Of a stretch of DNA of 64,000 nucleotides, positions 1 through 7,980 are shown piece by piece. Positions within the stretch are counted from its first letter, which is position 1. Each line of letters opens with the position of its first letter. The DNA lies in assembly GCF_004341845.1 (NCBI RefSeq), contig NZ_SLVB01000011.1, positions 1 to 64,000 of the forward strand, in the 5' to 3' direction. The notes under the pieces were generated by a model. That model worked only from the letters and a program-made list of their open reading frames with translations. It was not told where the DNA came from and did not search any database. The DNA comes from Novosphingobium sp. PhB165. Its GTDB lineage: Bacteria > Pseudomonadota > Alphaproteobacteria > Sphingomonadales > Sphingomonadaceae. The position numbers and the translations under genes are program-made.

Positions 1-53
1 GCCCGACAGCGCTGCCCAAGGCAGGCCACCACAATTTGCAAGCTTCCTCCTTA

Positions 54-88
54 CCCGGTCGGCTTTCCAAGCCGGCCGGGCCTCTTTT
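54..88 (+). terminator. Rho-independent terminator of a gene left of the window
   Basis: A 12-bp stem (54-65 with 69-80, one G-T pair) closes a 3-base loop and is followed by CCTCTTTTT. The T-run lies on the plus strand, so it should end a plus-strand transcript that enters from outside the window. Confidence 0.75.
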
Positions 89-239
89 TGAGCGCGACCT
101 GTCCGTCGCAGCCCCTCGACTATAACGAGTGCCTTGCGGTTGAAGATCCGGCGCGCTCGACTTCCAACCGACGAGTGTGGCTGAACATCGTGTAGCAGCC
201 GTTCCACCGAAGCTTGTCCCCATGGCCGGACGGGTGTTG

Positions 240-454
240 GCTCCGAGCCACCCTCAGATCGACGCCAATCAGGGAGCTGGCATCGGGGACCTCCATGCCG
301 CCATCCGTGCTTTCAACTTGCAGAAGATCGCCTTCCTTAAGCCGTGCTTGCTGCAAACGTGCACCGTGAGAGCCCCGCCTCCGATGCCGTGACCATCCCG
401 AAAATCCGCACCTTGGCGAAACGGCTTGCCCTGGTGCCACTTCCTGATGGGCAT
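240..454 (-). pseudogene. Decayed AbrB/MazE-like antitoxin relic
   Basis: On the minus strand an ATG at 454 opens with MPIRKW, which resembles the start of AbrB/MazE-type antitoxins. About 30 codons later a different frame carries ARLKEGDLLQVE, which resembles the second half of the same swapped-hairpin domain. No single frame holds both halves, so the gene would need at least one frameshift. No complete partner toxin is visible. The assignment rests on two short motif matches, and the stretch could instead be unannotated noncoding DNA upstream of the receptor gene. Confidence 0.35.
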
Positions 455-579
455 CCCATAGATCGCCGCGAGGAACCTTTTGGGAGGCAGGTCAGTGCCA
501 TGGGCGCCTTGGTGCGTCCGCATGGTTACACTTTTGTCGCAGATTTCACCTTTGTCGCAGGGCCGCGAAAATTTCCCTT

Positions 580-632
580 GAATGAATCGCGAATCATTCG
601 CATTAGCGCCGCATAATTGATACTCATTAGCA
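580..632 (+). promoter_or_regulatory. Fur-box-like sites upstream of siderophore receptor
   Basis: Two AT-rich elements lie just before the receptor start. One is an inverted repeat GAATGA-N8-TCATTC (580-599). The other is TAATTGATACTCATTAGCA (614-632), close to the GATAATGATAATCATTATC Fur consensus. They sit 15 to 70 bases upstream of the GTG start, where a repressor would block transcription. Iron control by Fur is inferred from site similarity and receptor type. Confidence 0.55.
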
Positions 633-647
633 ACAAGGGGGAATTTC

Positions 648-3155
648 GTGTCTCTGTCCCGTTTCCGCAATTCGTCGTCGCCTGCCTTCCTCGCGCTGGG
701 ATGCGTTCTTGCTGCTTCCCCCGCGCTGGCGCAGGAAGCCCAGACCGCCAGCGCACCCAAGCTCGGCGGCGTGACCGTGACCGACACGGCCATCGACGAG
801 GATAGCTACAAGGTCGACAAGGTCGATTCCCCCAAATACACCGCTCCGCTGGTCGACACCCCCCGCTCGATCACCGTCATCCCCTCGCAGGTCATCCGCG
901 ACACCGCCTCGGCCTCGCTCACCGAAGCCCTGCGCACTGTGCCCGGCATCACGCTCGGCGCCGGCGAAGGCGGCAACCCGCAGGGCGACCGCCCCTTCAT
1001 TCGCGGCTTCGACAGCCAGGCCAGCACCTACCTCGACGGCGTTCGCGACATCGGCGCGCAGAGCCGCGAAGTCTTTGCGGTTGAGCAGATCGAGGTCGTC
1101 AAGGGCTCCGACAGCTCGATGGGCGGCCGTGGCAGCGCCGGTGGCAGCATCAACCTCGTGTCGAAGACCCCCACGGCCGACCGCTTCGCCGCCGCCAGCG
1201 GCAGCGTCGGCACCGACGACTACAAGCGCGTCACGCTCGACGTGAACCAGCCGCTGAACGACTTCGTCGGTGTTCGCCTCGCCGCCATGTACCACGATCA
1301 GGACATTGCCGGCCGCGATGCCGTCTGGTCGAAGCGCTGGGGCGTCGCGCCTTCCGTCAAGCTCGGCCTCAATGGCCCGACCAGCCTGACCATCGGCTAC
1401 TATCACCTCGAATCCAACGAACTGCCGGATTCGGGCATTCCCTATCTCTACACTTCGGCCAACGCCCCCGCCGGCGTGACCGAAACCGCTCCGGCCGAGC
1501 ACTTCACGACGATCAGCGGTGTCGATGTCGACCGTCCGCGCGATGCCTTCTACGGCCTCAAGGACCGCGATTTCCGCAAGACCAACGTCAACAACCTGAC
1601 GATCCGCGCCCAGCACGAGTTCGACAACGGCATCACCCTGCGCAACACCTCGCGCTATGGCCGCAGCGAGCAGGACTACGTCCTCACCCAGCCGGACGAC
1701 CAGCAGGGCAACGTCTACGGCGTCAAGAATGCCGCAGGCACGATCACCGCTCCGGGCAATCAGGTCTGGCGCCGTGCCAACACTCGTTACGGCTATGCCG
1801 AGGGCCTGATCAACCAGACCGACCTGTTCGGGGATGCCAACCTCTTCGGTCTCAAGAACAGCTTCGCCGCCAGCCTTGAATTCGCGCGCGAAAAGGCCTC
1901 GACCGGCTCTTACGTGTCGAACGCCGCGACCGGCACCGCCATCGCGACCGGCTCGACGGTCAGCCCCCGCTGCAGCGCGAACATGGTTGCCCGCTACAAC
2001 TGCACCTCGGTCGACAACCCGAATCCGAGCGATCCCTGGGTGAGCTACACCGGCGACGGGACGACCATCCCGACGGACATCGTGCGCAGCCTGCCCAAGA
2101 CCCGCACGCTGACGCGCATCGACAGCTGGGGCGCCTCGCTGTTCGACACCGTCACCATCACCGATAATCTGCTGCTGAACCTCGGCGGCCGCTACGACCA
2201 CTACAAGACCGTGGTCAGCCCGGGCCTCGCCGCGACTTCAACCGCCAACCGCCTCTATGTCAGCCGTACGGACAACCTGTGGAACTACCAGGCCGGCCTG
2301 GTCTTCAAGCCCACTGCCGACAGCAGCATCTACATCTCGACCTCCAGCGCCGCGACGCCTCCGGGCGCGTATCTGGGCCAGGGTAGCGAAGGCAACGCGC
2401 TCAACACCACGATACCCACGTCCCCGACCGCGCCAACACCGCAGGAACTGACCGACGCGCTGAAGATCGAACGGACCAAGTCCTACGAAGTCGGCACCAA
2501 GTGGAACCTGTTCGACAACACGCTCTCACTGTCGCTCGCAGCGTTCCAGACCCAAACCAAGAACGCGCGTACCACCGGTGACAACAACACTGTCGTCTTC
2601 GTTGGCAACCGCCGCATCCGTGGCATCGAATTCGGCTTCAACGGTAACATCACGCCGGAATGGAGCGTCTTCGGCGGCTACACCTACATGGACGCCAAGA
2701 TCGTCGACGGCGGCAACTCCGCGCCCGTTACCGTCAAGGACACCGTCACCGGCCAGACCGTCACGATCAATACGCCGTCGCCCAGCACCGGCACGCCGTT
2801 CCCGAACACGCCGAAGCACAGCTTCACCGCGTTCACCAACTACAACGTGACGTCGAAGTTCACGCTCGGCGGCGGTGCGATCTACATGAGCAAGATCTAC
2901 GGCGGTATCCAAAACGTGGGATCGCCTACTCTGGCCAATGGGCAAATCACCATGCCGCGCACCCTCGCCCGCATGGTGCCGAGCTACTGGCGCTTCGACG
3001 CCAGCGCCTCGTACAAGATCAACGACATCGCACAGCTTCAGCTGAATGTGCAGAACGTCTTCAACGAACTGTACTACGACAAGGCCTACACGGCACACTT
3101 CGCCAGCCAGGCTCCGGGTCGTACCGCGATCCTGACGCTGAACGTCAAGTACTGA
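648..3155 (+). CDS. TonB-dependent catecholate-type siderophore receptor
   Basis: An 835-residue outer-membrane receptor that should import a ferric siderophore using TonB energy. A signal peptide of about 28 residues ends in SPALA-QE. The plug domain follows (about 60-170), with DTPRSITVIP, a RGFD motif and VEQIEVVKG. The beta-barrel fills the rest and ends in an aromatic residue (LNVKY). The plug resembles Fiu/FhuE-type siderophore receptors more than the nutrient receptors elsewhere in the window. Start is GTG at 648 with AGGGGG six bases upstream. Fur-like sites precede it and a hairpin follows. The exact ligand cannot be read from sequence. Confidence 0.9.
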   Translation: MSLSRFRNSSSPAFLALGCVLAASPALAQEAQTASAPKLGGVTVTDTAIDEDSYKVDKVDSPKYTAPLVDTPRSITVIPSQVIRDTASASLTEALRTVPGITLGAGEGGNPQGDRPFIRGFDSQASTYLDGVRDIGAQSREVFAVEQIEVVKGSDSSMGGRGSAGGSINLVSKTPTADRFAAASGSVGTDDYKRVTLDVNQPLNDFVGVRLAAMYHDQDIAGRDAVWSKRWGVAPSVKLGLNGPTSLTIGYYHLESNELPDSGIPYLYTSANAPAGVTETAPAEHFTTISGVDVDRPRDAFYGLKDRDFRKTNVNNLTIRAQHEFDNGITLRNTSRYGRSEQDYVLTQPDDQQGNVYGVKNAAGTITAPGNQVWRRANTRYGYAEGLINQTDLFGDANLFGLKNSFAASLEFAREKASTGSYVSNAATGTAIATGSTVSPRCSANMVARYNCTSVDNPNPSDPWVSYTGDGTTIPTDIVRSLPKTRTLTRIDSWGASLFDTVTITDNLLLNLGGRYDHYKTVVSPGLAATSTANRLYVSRTDNLWNYQAGLVFKPTADSSIYISTSSAATPPGAYLGQGSEGNALNTTIPTSPTAPTPQELTDALKIERTKSYEVGTKWNLFDNTLSLSLAAFQTQTKNARTTGDNNTVVFVGNRRIRGIEFGFNGNITPEWSVFGGYTYMDAKIVDGGNSAPVTVKDTVTGQTVTINTPSPSTGTPFPNTPKHSFTAFTNYNVTSKFTLGGGAIYMSKIYGGIQNVGSPTLANGQITMPRTLARMVPSYWRFDASASYKINDIAQLQLNVQNVFNELYYDKAYTAHFASQAPGRTAILTLNVKY

Positions 3156-3173
3156 GACCAGACGCTTTAAACG

Positions 3174-3207
3174 AACGGCCCGTCCCTCACCGAGGGGCGG
3201 GCCGTTT
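3174..3207 (+). terminator. Hairpin terminator after siderophore receptor
   Basis: A 15-bp stem (3174-3188 with 3192-3206, one G-T pair) with a 3-base loop, followed by a short T-run, 18 bases after the receptor stop. It lies between convergent genes and may serve both strands. Confidence 0.7.
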
Positions 3208-3218
3208 GCCGTTATGGG

Positions 3219-3893
3219 TTAGGCCAGAAGGTCTTCGTGGAAAGCGCCAAACGGGCGCGTCGGATGGCGGATCTGCATTTCGAGGATCCAGAGCCCCGTC
3301 CCCGGCACGGCATCGAAGTCGCCCAGATTGCCGCCCTTGTGCACCGAATGCGGATAGTCACTCACCCGGTGCCCGCGAATGTCGAGATTGAGCACCCAGC
3401 CCATCGCCCGCGCCTCTTCCTCCGCCCGTTCATAGAGAGCGCGGCCCGAGACCGCCCCGCCGTCCCAGATTGCGCGAACGCGGTCGAACAGCGTGCGCAC
3501 CGCTTCGGCACAGGCCTGCATCTCGGGATCGTCGCCGACCGTATAAGTCGCGCCGACATCGCCTTCATGTCCCAGGAAAACCGGGCCCATGTCGATGAAG
3601 AAGATGTCGTTCTCGGCAAGGACGGTGTCCCCCTGCGAACGGTCGCTGAAGATCTTGAGCGTGTTGCTGCCGAAGCGGATCAGCAGGGGATGCCAGGAAC
3701 GCTCCATGCCCAGCTCTTCGAGAATGGCGAGACCGACTGCATTGGCCTCGCTCTCGCGCATGCCGGGGCGGATCAATGCGGCGATCCGGTCGAGCGCCTG
3801 CCACGAGAGTGCCTGCGCCGCGCGAAGATCCTCGATCACATAATTCGGGCCCACCGCTTCGCGGGGCTGGGCTCCGGTTTGGGACGCGGACAT
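3219..3893 (-). CDS. M24-family metallopeptidase (Xaa-Pro aminopeptidase-like)
   Basis: A 224-residue pita-bread-fold peptidase with only the catalytic domain. The metal-ligand pattern is recognisable: FFIDMG with a second Asp ten residues on (HEGD), a histidine block GHRVSDYPH, and WILEMQIRHP supplying the Glu. Aminopeptidase P normally has an extra N-terminal domain, so this is a short M24 form close in size to methionine aminopeptidase, but it lacks the usual MetAP signatures. I chose ATG 3893 (MSASQT). An upstream in-frame ATG at 3947 lies inside a perfect hairpin and is unlikely to be used. Substrate unknown. Confidence 0.82.
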   Translation of the reverse strand: MSASQTGAQPREAVGPNYVIEDLRAAQALSWQALDRIAALIRPGMRESEANAVGLAILEELGMERSWHPLLIRFGSNTLKIFSDRSQGDTVLAENDIFFIDMGPVFLGHEGDVGATYTVGDDPEMQACAEAVRTLFDRVRAIWDGGAVSGRALYERAEEEARAMGWVLNLDIRGHRVSDYPHSVHKGGNLGDFDAVPGTGLWILEMQIRHPTRPFGAFHEDLLA

Positions 3894-3910
3894 GGGCTGG
3901 CTACTCCGAA

Positions 3911-3955
3911 ACTGATGCATGGGGCGGCCGTTTGACGGCCGCCCCATGCATCAGT
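3911..3955. repeat. 21-bp perfect inverted repeat (hairpin)
   Basis: Bases 3911-3931 and 3935-3955 are exact reverse complements around a 3-base loop (TTG). The arms contain GATGCATGGGGCGGCCG. It lies 18 bases upstream of the M24 peptidase start and overlaps the stop codon of a remnant reading frame on the same minus strand, so it may be that lost gene's terminator. Neither strand has a clear T-run after it. Confidence 0.8.
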
Positions 3956-4061
3956 CAAGCGGATTGGCCGTCTCCTGCTTGAACACGGTATTGTTCTGGA
4001 CGAACAGAGTCTGCGTAACCGAGAAGTTGTCGGCGTGGCTCCGGTATGAGTGTGAGAAGGA
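3951..4061 (-). pseudogene. Possible 3' remnant of a minus-strand gene
   Basis: One minus-strand frame reads about 36 residues ending NNTVFKQETANPLD-stop. The stop is embedded in the hairpin at 3911-3955. The frame has no plausible start, and sequence further upstream shifts to other frames. It looks like the C-terminal tail of a protein truncated by rearrangement. I do not recognise the family with confidence. A distant resemblance to TadE-like C-termini is a guess prompted by the neighbouring genes. Confidence 0.25.
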
Positions 4062-4169
4062 CCGCGAGAACCAGCGCCGAATGCCTCAGACACTTCCGTT
4101 TTCCCTGCGTTACTGGCCATTTACGAAATCTAAACCCTGAACTTCCAAAATGGACATAAGGGGGGCCTT

Positions 4170-4844
4170 GTGGCGATGTTGCGCAGTTCCATTCGAGTTC
4201 TGAGAACGGTTCGCCGACATGGCACCGAGTTGTCGAGAGACCGCAGCGGCGTGGCAGCGATAGAGTTTGCCTTCTCCGGACCCATGTTCATCGCGCTCAT
4301 GCTCGCCACCATGTACACCGTTCTTATCCTCCTGGCGCAGCAGATGCTGGAAACGGCAGCACAGGATGCAGGACGCCTGCTGCTCATTGGTTCCGCACAG
4401 ACGATAAAACAGTCCAACGGCACCTACGGCCTGACGGCAGCTGACTTCAAGAACGCAATCTGCAACGGCGCTTCCGGCACTGACTCGAGCGGCAACCCCA
4501 TCACCATTCCCGTGCTTTTGCCGCCGATGCTCTCATGCTCAAAGCTCACGGTGAATGTCACCACGGCAGCCACCTATAACGTGGCCAGTACGGCTGCTCC
4601 TACATTCACCTATAACAGCAGTGGCGTTTTGACCTCGACCGGCACGGGCTACAATTACCAGTCCGGTGGAAGCGGCCAAAGCCGCATCATTGTCCTGCAG
4701 CTAAGCTACCTGTGGCCAACGGGAGCGGGTCCTTTAGGCGTCAATCTCATCAATCAGCCCAACGGCAATCGCCTACTCACGGCAACCTCCGTTTTCACGA
4801 CAGAGAACTTCTCATGCAATTCGGCAGGACAAACCTCGTGCTGA
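4170..4844 (+). CDS. TadE-like pilus assembly/pseudopilin protein
   Basis: A 224-residue protein with the TadE layout: a basic N-terminus, then SGVAAIEFAF running into a single membrane helix (about 30-58), then an extracytoplasmic domain. TadE-like proteins are minor pseudopilins of Flp/Tad pili. The C-terminal domain is rich in Thr, Ser and Asn and ends with a Cys pair (CNSAGQTSC). GTG at 4170 has AAGGGGGG about six bases upstream; ATG 4176 is an alternative. It overlaps the next gene by about 30 bases. Base composition is noticeably less GC-rich than the surroundings. The main Tad machinery (tadA/B/C, prepilin) is not in this window. Confidence 0.75.
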   Translation: MAMLRSSIRVLRTVRRHGTELSRDRSGVAAIEFAFSGPMFIALMLATMYTVLILLAQQMLETAAQDAGRLLLIGSAQTIKQSNGTYGLTAADFKNAICNGASGTDSSGNPITIPVLLPPMLSCSKLTVNVTTAATYNVASTAAPTFTYNSSGVLTSTGTGYNYQSGGSGQSRIIVLQLSYLWPTGAGPLGVNLINQPNGNRLLTATSVFTTENFSCNSAGQTSC

Positions 4845-5512
4845 AGCGCCTGGCACGTAGCACCAATGCCTCCGTCCTTGTGGAGTTTGCGTTCTGCATG
4901 CCGGTACTTCTCCTGCTGTACATCGGCGGCACCGGCCTGTCCGATGCGATTGCCTGTAATCGCAAGGTTGCCACCGCAACCCGTTCGCTGGTCGATCTCG
5001 TCAGCCGAACCATGTCGCCAACAATCATCTACAACGATCCGACGAGCGCCGACGCCAAATCGTATCTCAGCGCCAGCGCAGTCGTCCTGGCACCCTACAA
5101 GCTGAACAACGCCACACAGCAGATCTCGCTACTGAGAGTCTGCGATGCGACGCATGCTTATGTGGTGTGGACCCAAGCCCAGACACAGAATGTGGACGGC
5201 AGCACGGTTGCCGCCATAACTTCGAGTCAAAGTGCCGGAACACTACCCACGAGCGCAACGCAATCGGCAAGCAACGTCGTCAGTATTCCAAGCAACATGA
5301 TCACCACGCCCATGGTGCCGACGTCTCCGGATGGATCGAATGTCTGCACCAACTATGCCCCAGGCACCAGCACCAAAACTCAAGTCGGAACCGCAGGTGG
5401 CTGGCTGTTCGTAGGGCAGATCAATTACACGTACACACCGGCGGTCAGCTTCGTCACGCTGAACACCACACAATTGACCTCGACCATTTATATGGTTCCT
5501 CGTCTTTACTAG
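4814..5512 (+). CDS. TadE-like pilus-associated protein, second copy
   Basis: A 232-residue protein with a TadE-type N-terminus: NASVLVEFAFCMPVLLLLY forms the membrane helix near residues 17-40. A long polar, Ser/Thr-rich extracytoplasmic domain with little recognisable structure follows. Translation probably starts at ATG 4814 inside the preceding gene; GTG 4838, which overlaps the previous stop, is an alternative. The next gene begins eight bases after its stop, so the three genes should form one transcript. It differs too much from the first TadE-like protein to be a recent duplicate. Confidence 0.72.
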   Translation: MQFGRTNLVLKRLARSTNASVLVEFAFCMPVLLLLYIGGTGLSDAIACNRKVATATRSLVDLVSRTMSPTIIYNDPTSADAKSYLSASAVVLAPYKLNNATQQISLLRVCDATHAYVVWTQAQTQNVDGSTVAAITSSQSAGTLPTSATQSASNVVSIPSNMITTPMVPTSPDGSNVCTNYAPGTSTKTQVGTAGGWLFVGQINYTYTPAVSFVTLNTTQLTSTIYMVPRLY

Positions 5513-5520
5513 GTGCGCAT

Positions 5521-7365
5521 ATGAAACTGACGCCCTCTTCATTGATGTCTTCGCGATTTGTGCGGCGCCTCGCCAAGCTAAAGTCCGATCAGCGCGGCAA
5601 TATGCTGATTTTGATGGGTTTTGCAATCGTTCCGCTAACCTTCACTGTAGGTTTCGGAATTGATTATGCTCGCGCGATGCGCCTGCGGACGCAGCTGAAT
5701 GCAGCGGCCGACGCTGCCGTGCTGGCAGCCGTCGCACCCACCATGATTCTTCAATCGGACAGCGCGTCGGCCGCTGCCGCAACGAGCATGTTCAATTCAC
5801 AGGCCGCTCTACTGAGTGGCTACCAGAACTTGCAAATGACGCCCACCATCACGGCAAGCACTTCCTCCGGAAGTAGCGGCGCCTTGGGCTACTTGCGCAA
5901 AGCTACCATCAGCTACACGGTGCAATCCATCAACCTGTTTGGCGGCATACTGGGGCACAATACCCTCACAGTAACCGGCACTTCTTCCGCAAGCGCGCAG
6001 CAGCCGCCCAACGTCGATTTCTACCTGGCAATGGACAATTCTCCATCCATGCTTCTGCCTGCGACTTCGGATGGCATTAAGAAAATTCAAGATGTGACGG
6101 GCTGCGCTTTTGCATGTCATCAGCAGATGCCGCATAGCGACAGCATTAATGTCAAAGACCCCAGTAACCGCCAGGTTCTGCTGTCCACGAGCTATTACAC
6201 ATCGGGATCTTCCAATGAAAAAGTGTATTATCTTTACGATAGTACCAACAGCATTCTTTACACCAGTTCCGGCACGCCCATGAACACATCGTCTACGTCG
6301 GTTGCAACCCCCGCGCCGACGACTTCGGGATCCGGCACATCAGCGACCACTACCGCCAAGAGCATCTCGACTGTAACGAGCACGACCTACTCGATCACCG
6401 ACAGCACAAGCGGCCCAGTTAAAATAACCAAAAGCATGTCGTCGCAGGACACGACCACAACAACCGTCACGCAGTATGGAAACTCCACGACCTCCACGTC
6501 CACAGGACCTAAAAACAACCTCGGATCCTCAACTTACGACACTGGATACTGGGCCGACGGTTACTGGCTAACGCACAATTACGGGCTTCTTTATGGTAGC
6601 CCCTCCAGCCTCACCTTGCGGAAGGACGATGTTGTTTCGGCCGCCTCGCAGTTGATTCCATTCGCTGCCAACCAGGCTGCCCAATATCAAGTCACCTACA
6701 GGGCGCAGATGTTTTCTTTCGACTGGACAAGGTCTGGCAAAAGCACGCCGGTAACCTCGCTGAACACTCTGAAAGACGTCGCGACGTATGGCAGTGGTTT
6801 TTCTGTCGCATCCCTCTTCCCGGCAGATGACTACTGGTGGAAAAACAGCCAGCCCACCAGCAGCACGAACAACAACGACCAATCCACCGAAATGACCAAT
6901 ATGTTGACCGCCATGAACGCGATTATTCCTACCGCGGGCACGGGTGCGACCGGATCGACTCCGCAAAAAATTCTGTTCATCGTAACTGATGGTATGCTTG
7001 ATCAGCCTGATGGAGGCGGTCGTTATTTTGGGCCACTGCGTACAAGTGATCTCACGCAATGCACTGCGATCAAGGCCAAGGGAATCAAGATTGCAGTGCT
7101 TTATACGCAATACTTGCCGGAATCGCTCGCTGGCGACTCTTGGTCCCAAACAAACGTCGCTCCATTTTTGCCAGCTCCTCCGTCGCCCTATCCAGCGGGC
7201 GGCGCGGGATCTTCCGACCAAGTCCTTACCGCACTTCAAAGCTGCGCATCGCCCGGCACCAATGGGCAACCTCTAGTGCAGACCGTGACCACGACCGACA
7301 ACATTACGACGGCGCTTCAGCAGCTGTTTTCGACAGCGCTCCAGACCGTTCGATTGGTCCAATGA
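5521..7365 (+). CDS. TadG-like protein with von Willebrand A domain
   Basis: A 614-residue protein. The N-terminal TadG-type segment (DQRGNMLILMGFAIV, then IDYARAMRLRTQLNAAADA) gives one membrane helix and the conserved amphipathic stretch. A von Willebrand A domain follows: the MIDAS-type DNSPS sits near residue 174 and FIVTDG near residue 485. Between them lies an unusual Thr/Ser-rich stretch of about 75 residues (about 254-331) that looks like a low-complexity insertion. TadG-like proteins are envelope-anchored components of Flp/Tad systems. It is the last gene of the three-gene set and shares its lower GC. Start is ATG 5521. Confidence 0.78.
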   Translation: MKLTPSSLMSSRFVRRLAKLKSDQRGNMLILMGFAIVPLTFTVGFGIDYARAMRLRTQLNAAADAAVLAAVAPTMILQSDSASAAAATSMFNSQAALLSGYQNLQMTPTITASTSSGSSGALGYLRKATISYTVQSINLFGGILGHNTLTVTGTSSASAQQPPNVDFYLAMDNSPSMLLPATSDGIKKIQDVTGCAFACHQQMPHSDSINVKDPSNRQVLLSTSYYTSGSSNEKVYYLYDSTNSILYTSSGTPMNTSSTSVATPAPTTSGSGTSATTTAKSISTVTSTTYSITDSTSGPVKITKSMSSQDTTTTTVTQYGNSTTSTSTGPKNNLGSSTYDTGYWADGYWLTHNYGLLYGSPSSLTLRKDDVVSAASQLIPFAANQAAQYQVTYRAQMFSFDWTRSGKSTPVTSLNTLKDVATYGSGFSVASLFPADDYWWKNSQPTSSTNNNDQSTEMTNMLTAMNAIIPTAGTGATGSTPQKILFIVTDGMLDQPDGGGRYFGPLRTSDLTQCTAIKAKGIKIAVLYTQYLPESLAGDSWSQTNVAPFLPAPPSPYPAGGAGSSDQVLTALQSCASPGTNGQPLVQTVTTTDNITTALQQLFSTALQTVRLVQ

Positions 7366-7399
7366 CAATTTACTGGTCTACGGAGTAGAAGCGCAAAAT

Positions 7400-7431
7400 G
7401 CCTCCTTCGGCTATCTCAAGCCGAAGGAGGC
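7400..7431. terminator. Hairpin after Tad-like cluster
   Basis: A perfect 13-bp stem (7400-7412 with 7419-7431) with a 6-base loop, 34 bases after the TadG-like stop. It lacks a T-run on the plus strand; on the minus strand a short TTTT follows. It probably ends the Tad-like transcript or stabilises its 3' end. Confidence 0.5.
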
Positions 7432-7482
7432 CGCGAAACTCGGCAACGCTGAGATGCACAAAAGGCCGATTCGCCGTTGAGC

Positions 7483-7515
7483 CATATGCCCCCCGGCGCT
7501 AGGCCCGGGCATATG
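7483..7515. repeat. 9-bp inverted repeat covering phosphatase start codon
   Basis: CATATGCCC (7483-7491) and GGGCATATG (7507-7515) are exact reverse complements. The right arm ends in the proposed ATG of the phosphatase, and the left arm holds another in-frame ATG at 7486. In mRNA the hairpin could mask the downstream start, or translation may begin at the upstream ATG. Confidence 0.4.
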
Positions 7516-7980
7516 AGTGCGTACCCCTCCTTCCTCTTCGTCTGCCTCGGCAATATCTGCCGCTCGCCTCTTGCCGAGGCGGCGATGCGTCATGAGGCAG
7601 AGGCCGCCGGTCTCGACCTCATGATCGATTCAGCGGGGACAGGTTCATGGCACATCGGCAAGGCCCCCGACCCACGCTCGCAGGCAGAGGCACTGCGCCA
7701 TGGCATCGACATTTCGGGCTATCGCGCCCGGCAGGTAGTCACGGCCGACTTCACCCGCTTCGACCACATCATCGCGATGGACAGCAGCAATTTCGCCAAC
7801 CTGGAGCGACTGGAGCCACGTTCTTCCCGCGCGCGGCTGTCGATGCTGCTCGATCATGTGCCGGGCTGGGAAGGCCATGATGTCGACGACCCCTATTTCG
7901 GCGGACCGGAAGGCTTCGTGACGACTTGGGATCAAGTCAGCGCAGCGGCCCGCAATCTCGTCGCCGCGATCCGCGCCTAA
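7513..7980 (+). CDS. Low-molecular-weight protein-tyrosine phosphatase
   Basis: A 155-residue cytoplasmic phosphatase of the Wzb/Ptp type. The P-loop CLGNICR (C11 to R17) is the CX5R catalytic signature and is followed by SPLAEA. The general acid is in the DDPYFGG motif near the C-terminus. Length matches the family (about 150). The usual substrates are phosphotyrosine residues on exopolysaccharide kinases, but no such kinase is nearby. ATG 7513 fits the family start; ATG 7486 would add nine residues. Its last four bases overlap the end of the convergent acetyltransferase gene. Confidence 0.9.
   Translation: MSAYPSFLFVCLGNICRSPLAEAAMRHEAEAAGLDLMIDSAGTGSWHIGKAPDPRSQAEALRHGIDISGYRARQVVTADFTRFDHIIAMDSSNFANLERLEPRSSRARLSMLLDHVPGWEGHDVDDPYFGGPEGFVTTWDQVSAAARNLVAAIRA

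Noticed and set aside
1..53. Possible tRNA or rRNA end at the left edge
   Set aside because: No tRNA arms, CCA context or rRNA signature could be recognised; only the terminator that follows is supported.
627..2201. Long minus-strand open frame across the first receptor gene
   Set aside because: It is an antisense shadow of the high-GC receptor frame; it has low-complexity Ala/Val/Gly/Arg composition and no motif.
5167..5520. N-terminal extension of the TadG-like frame back to 5167
   Set aside because: The extension overlaps the second TadE-like gene in another frame and lacks a membrane start; ATG 5521 gives the expected TadG N-terminus.
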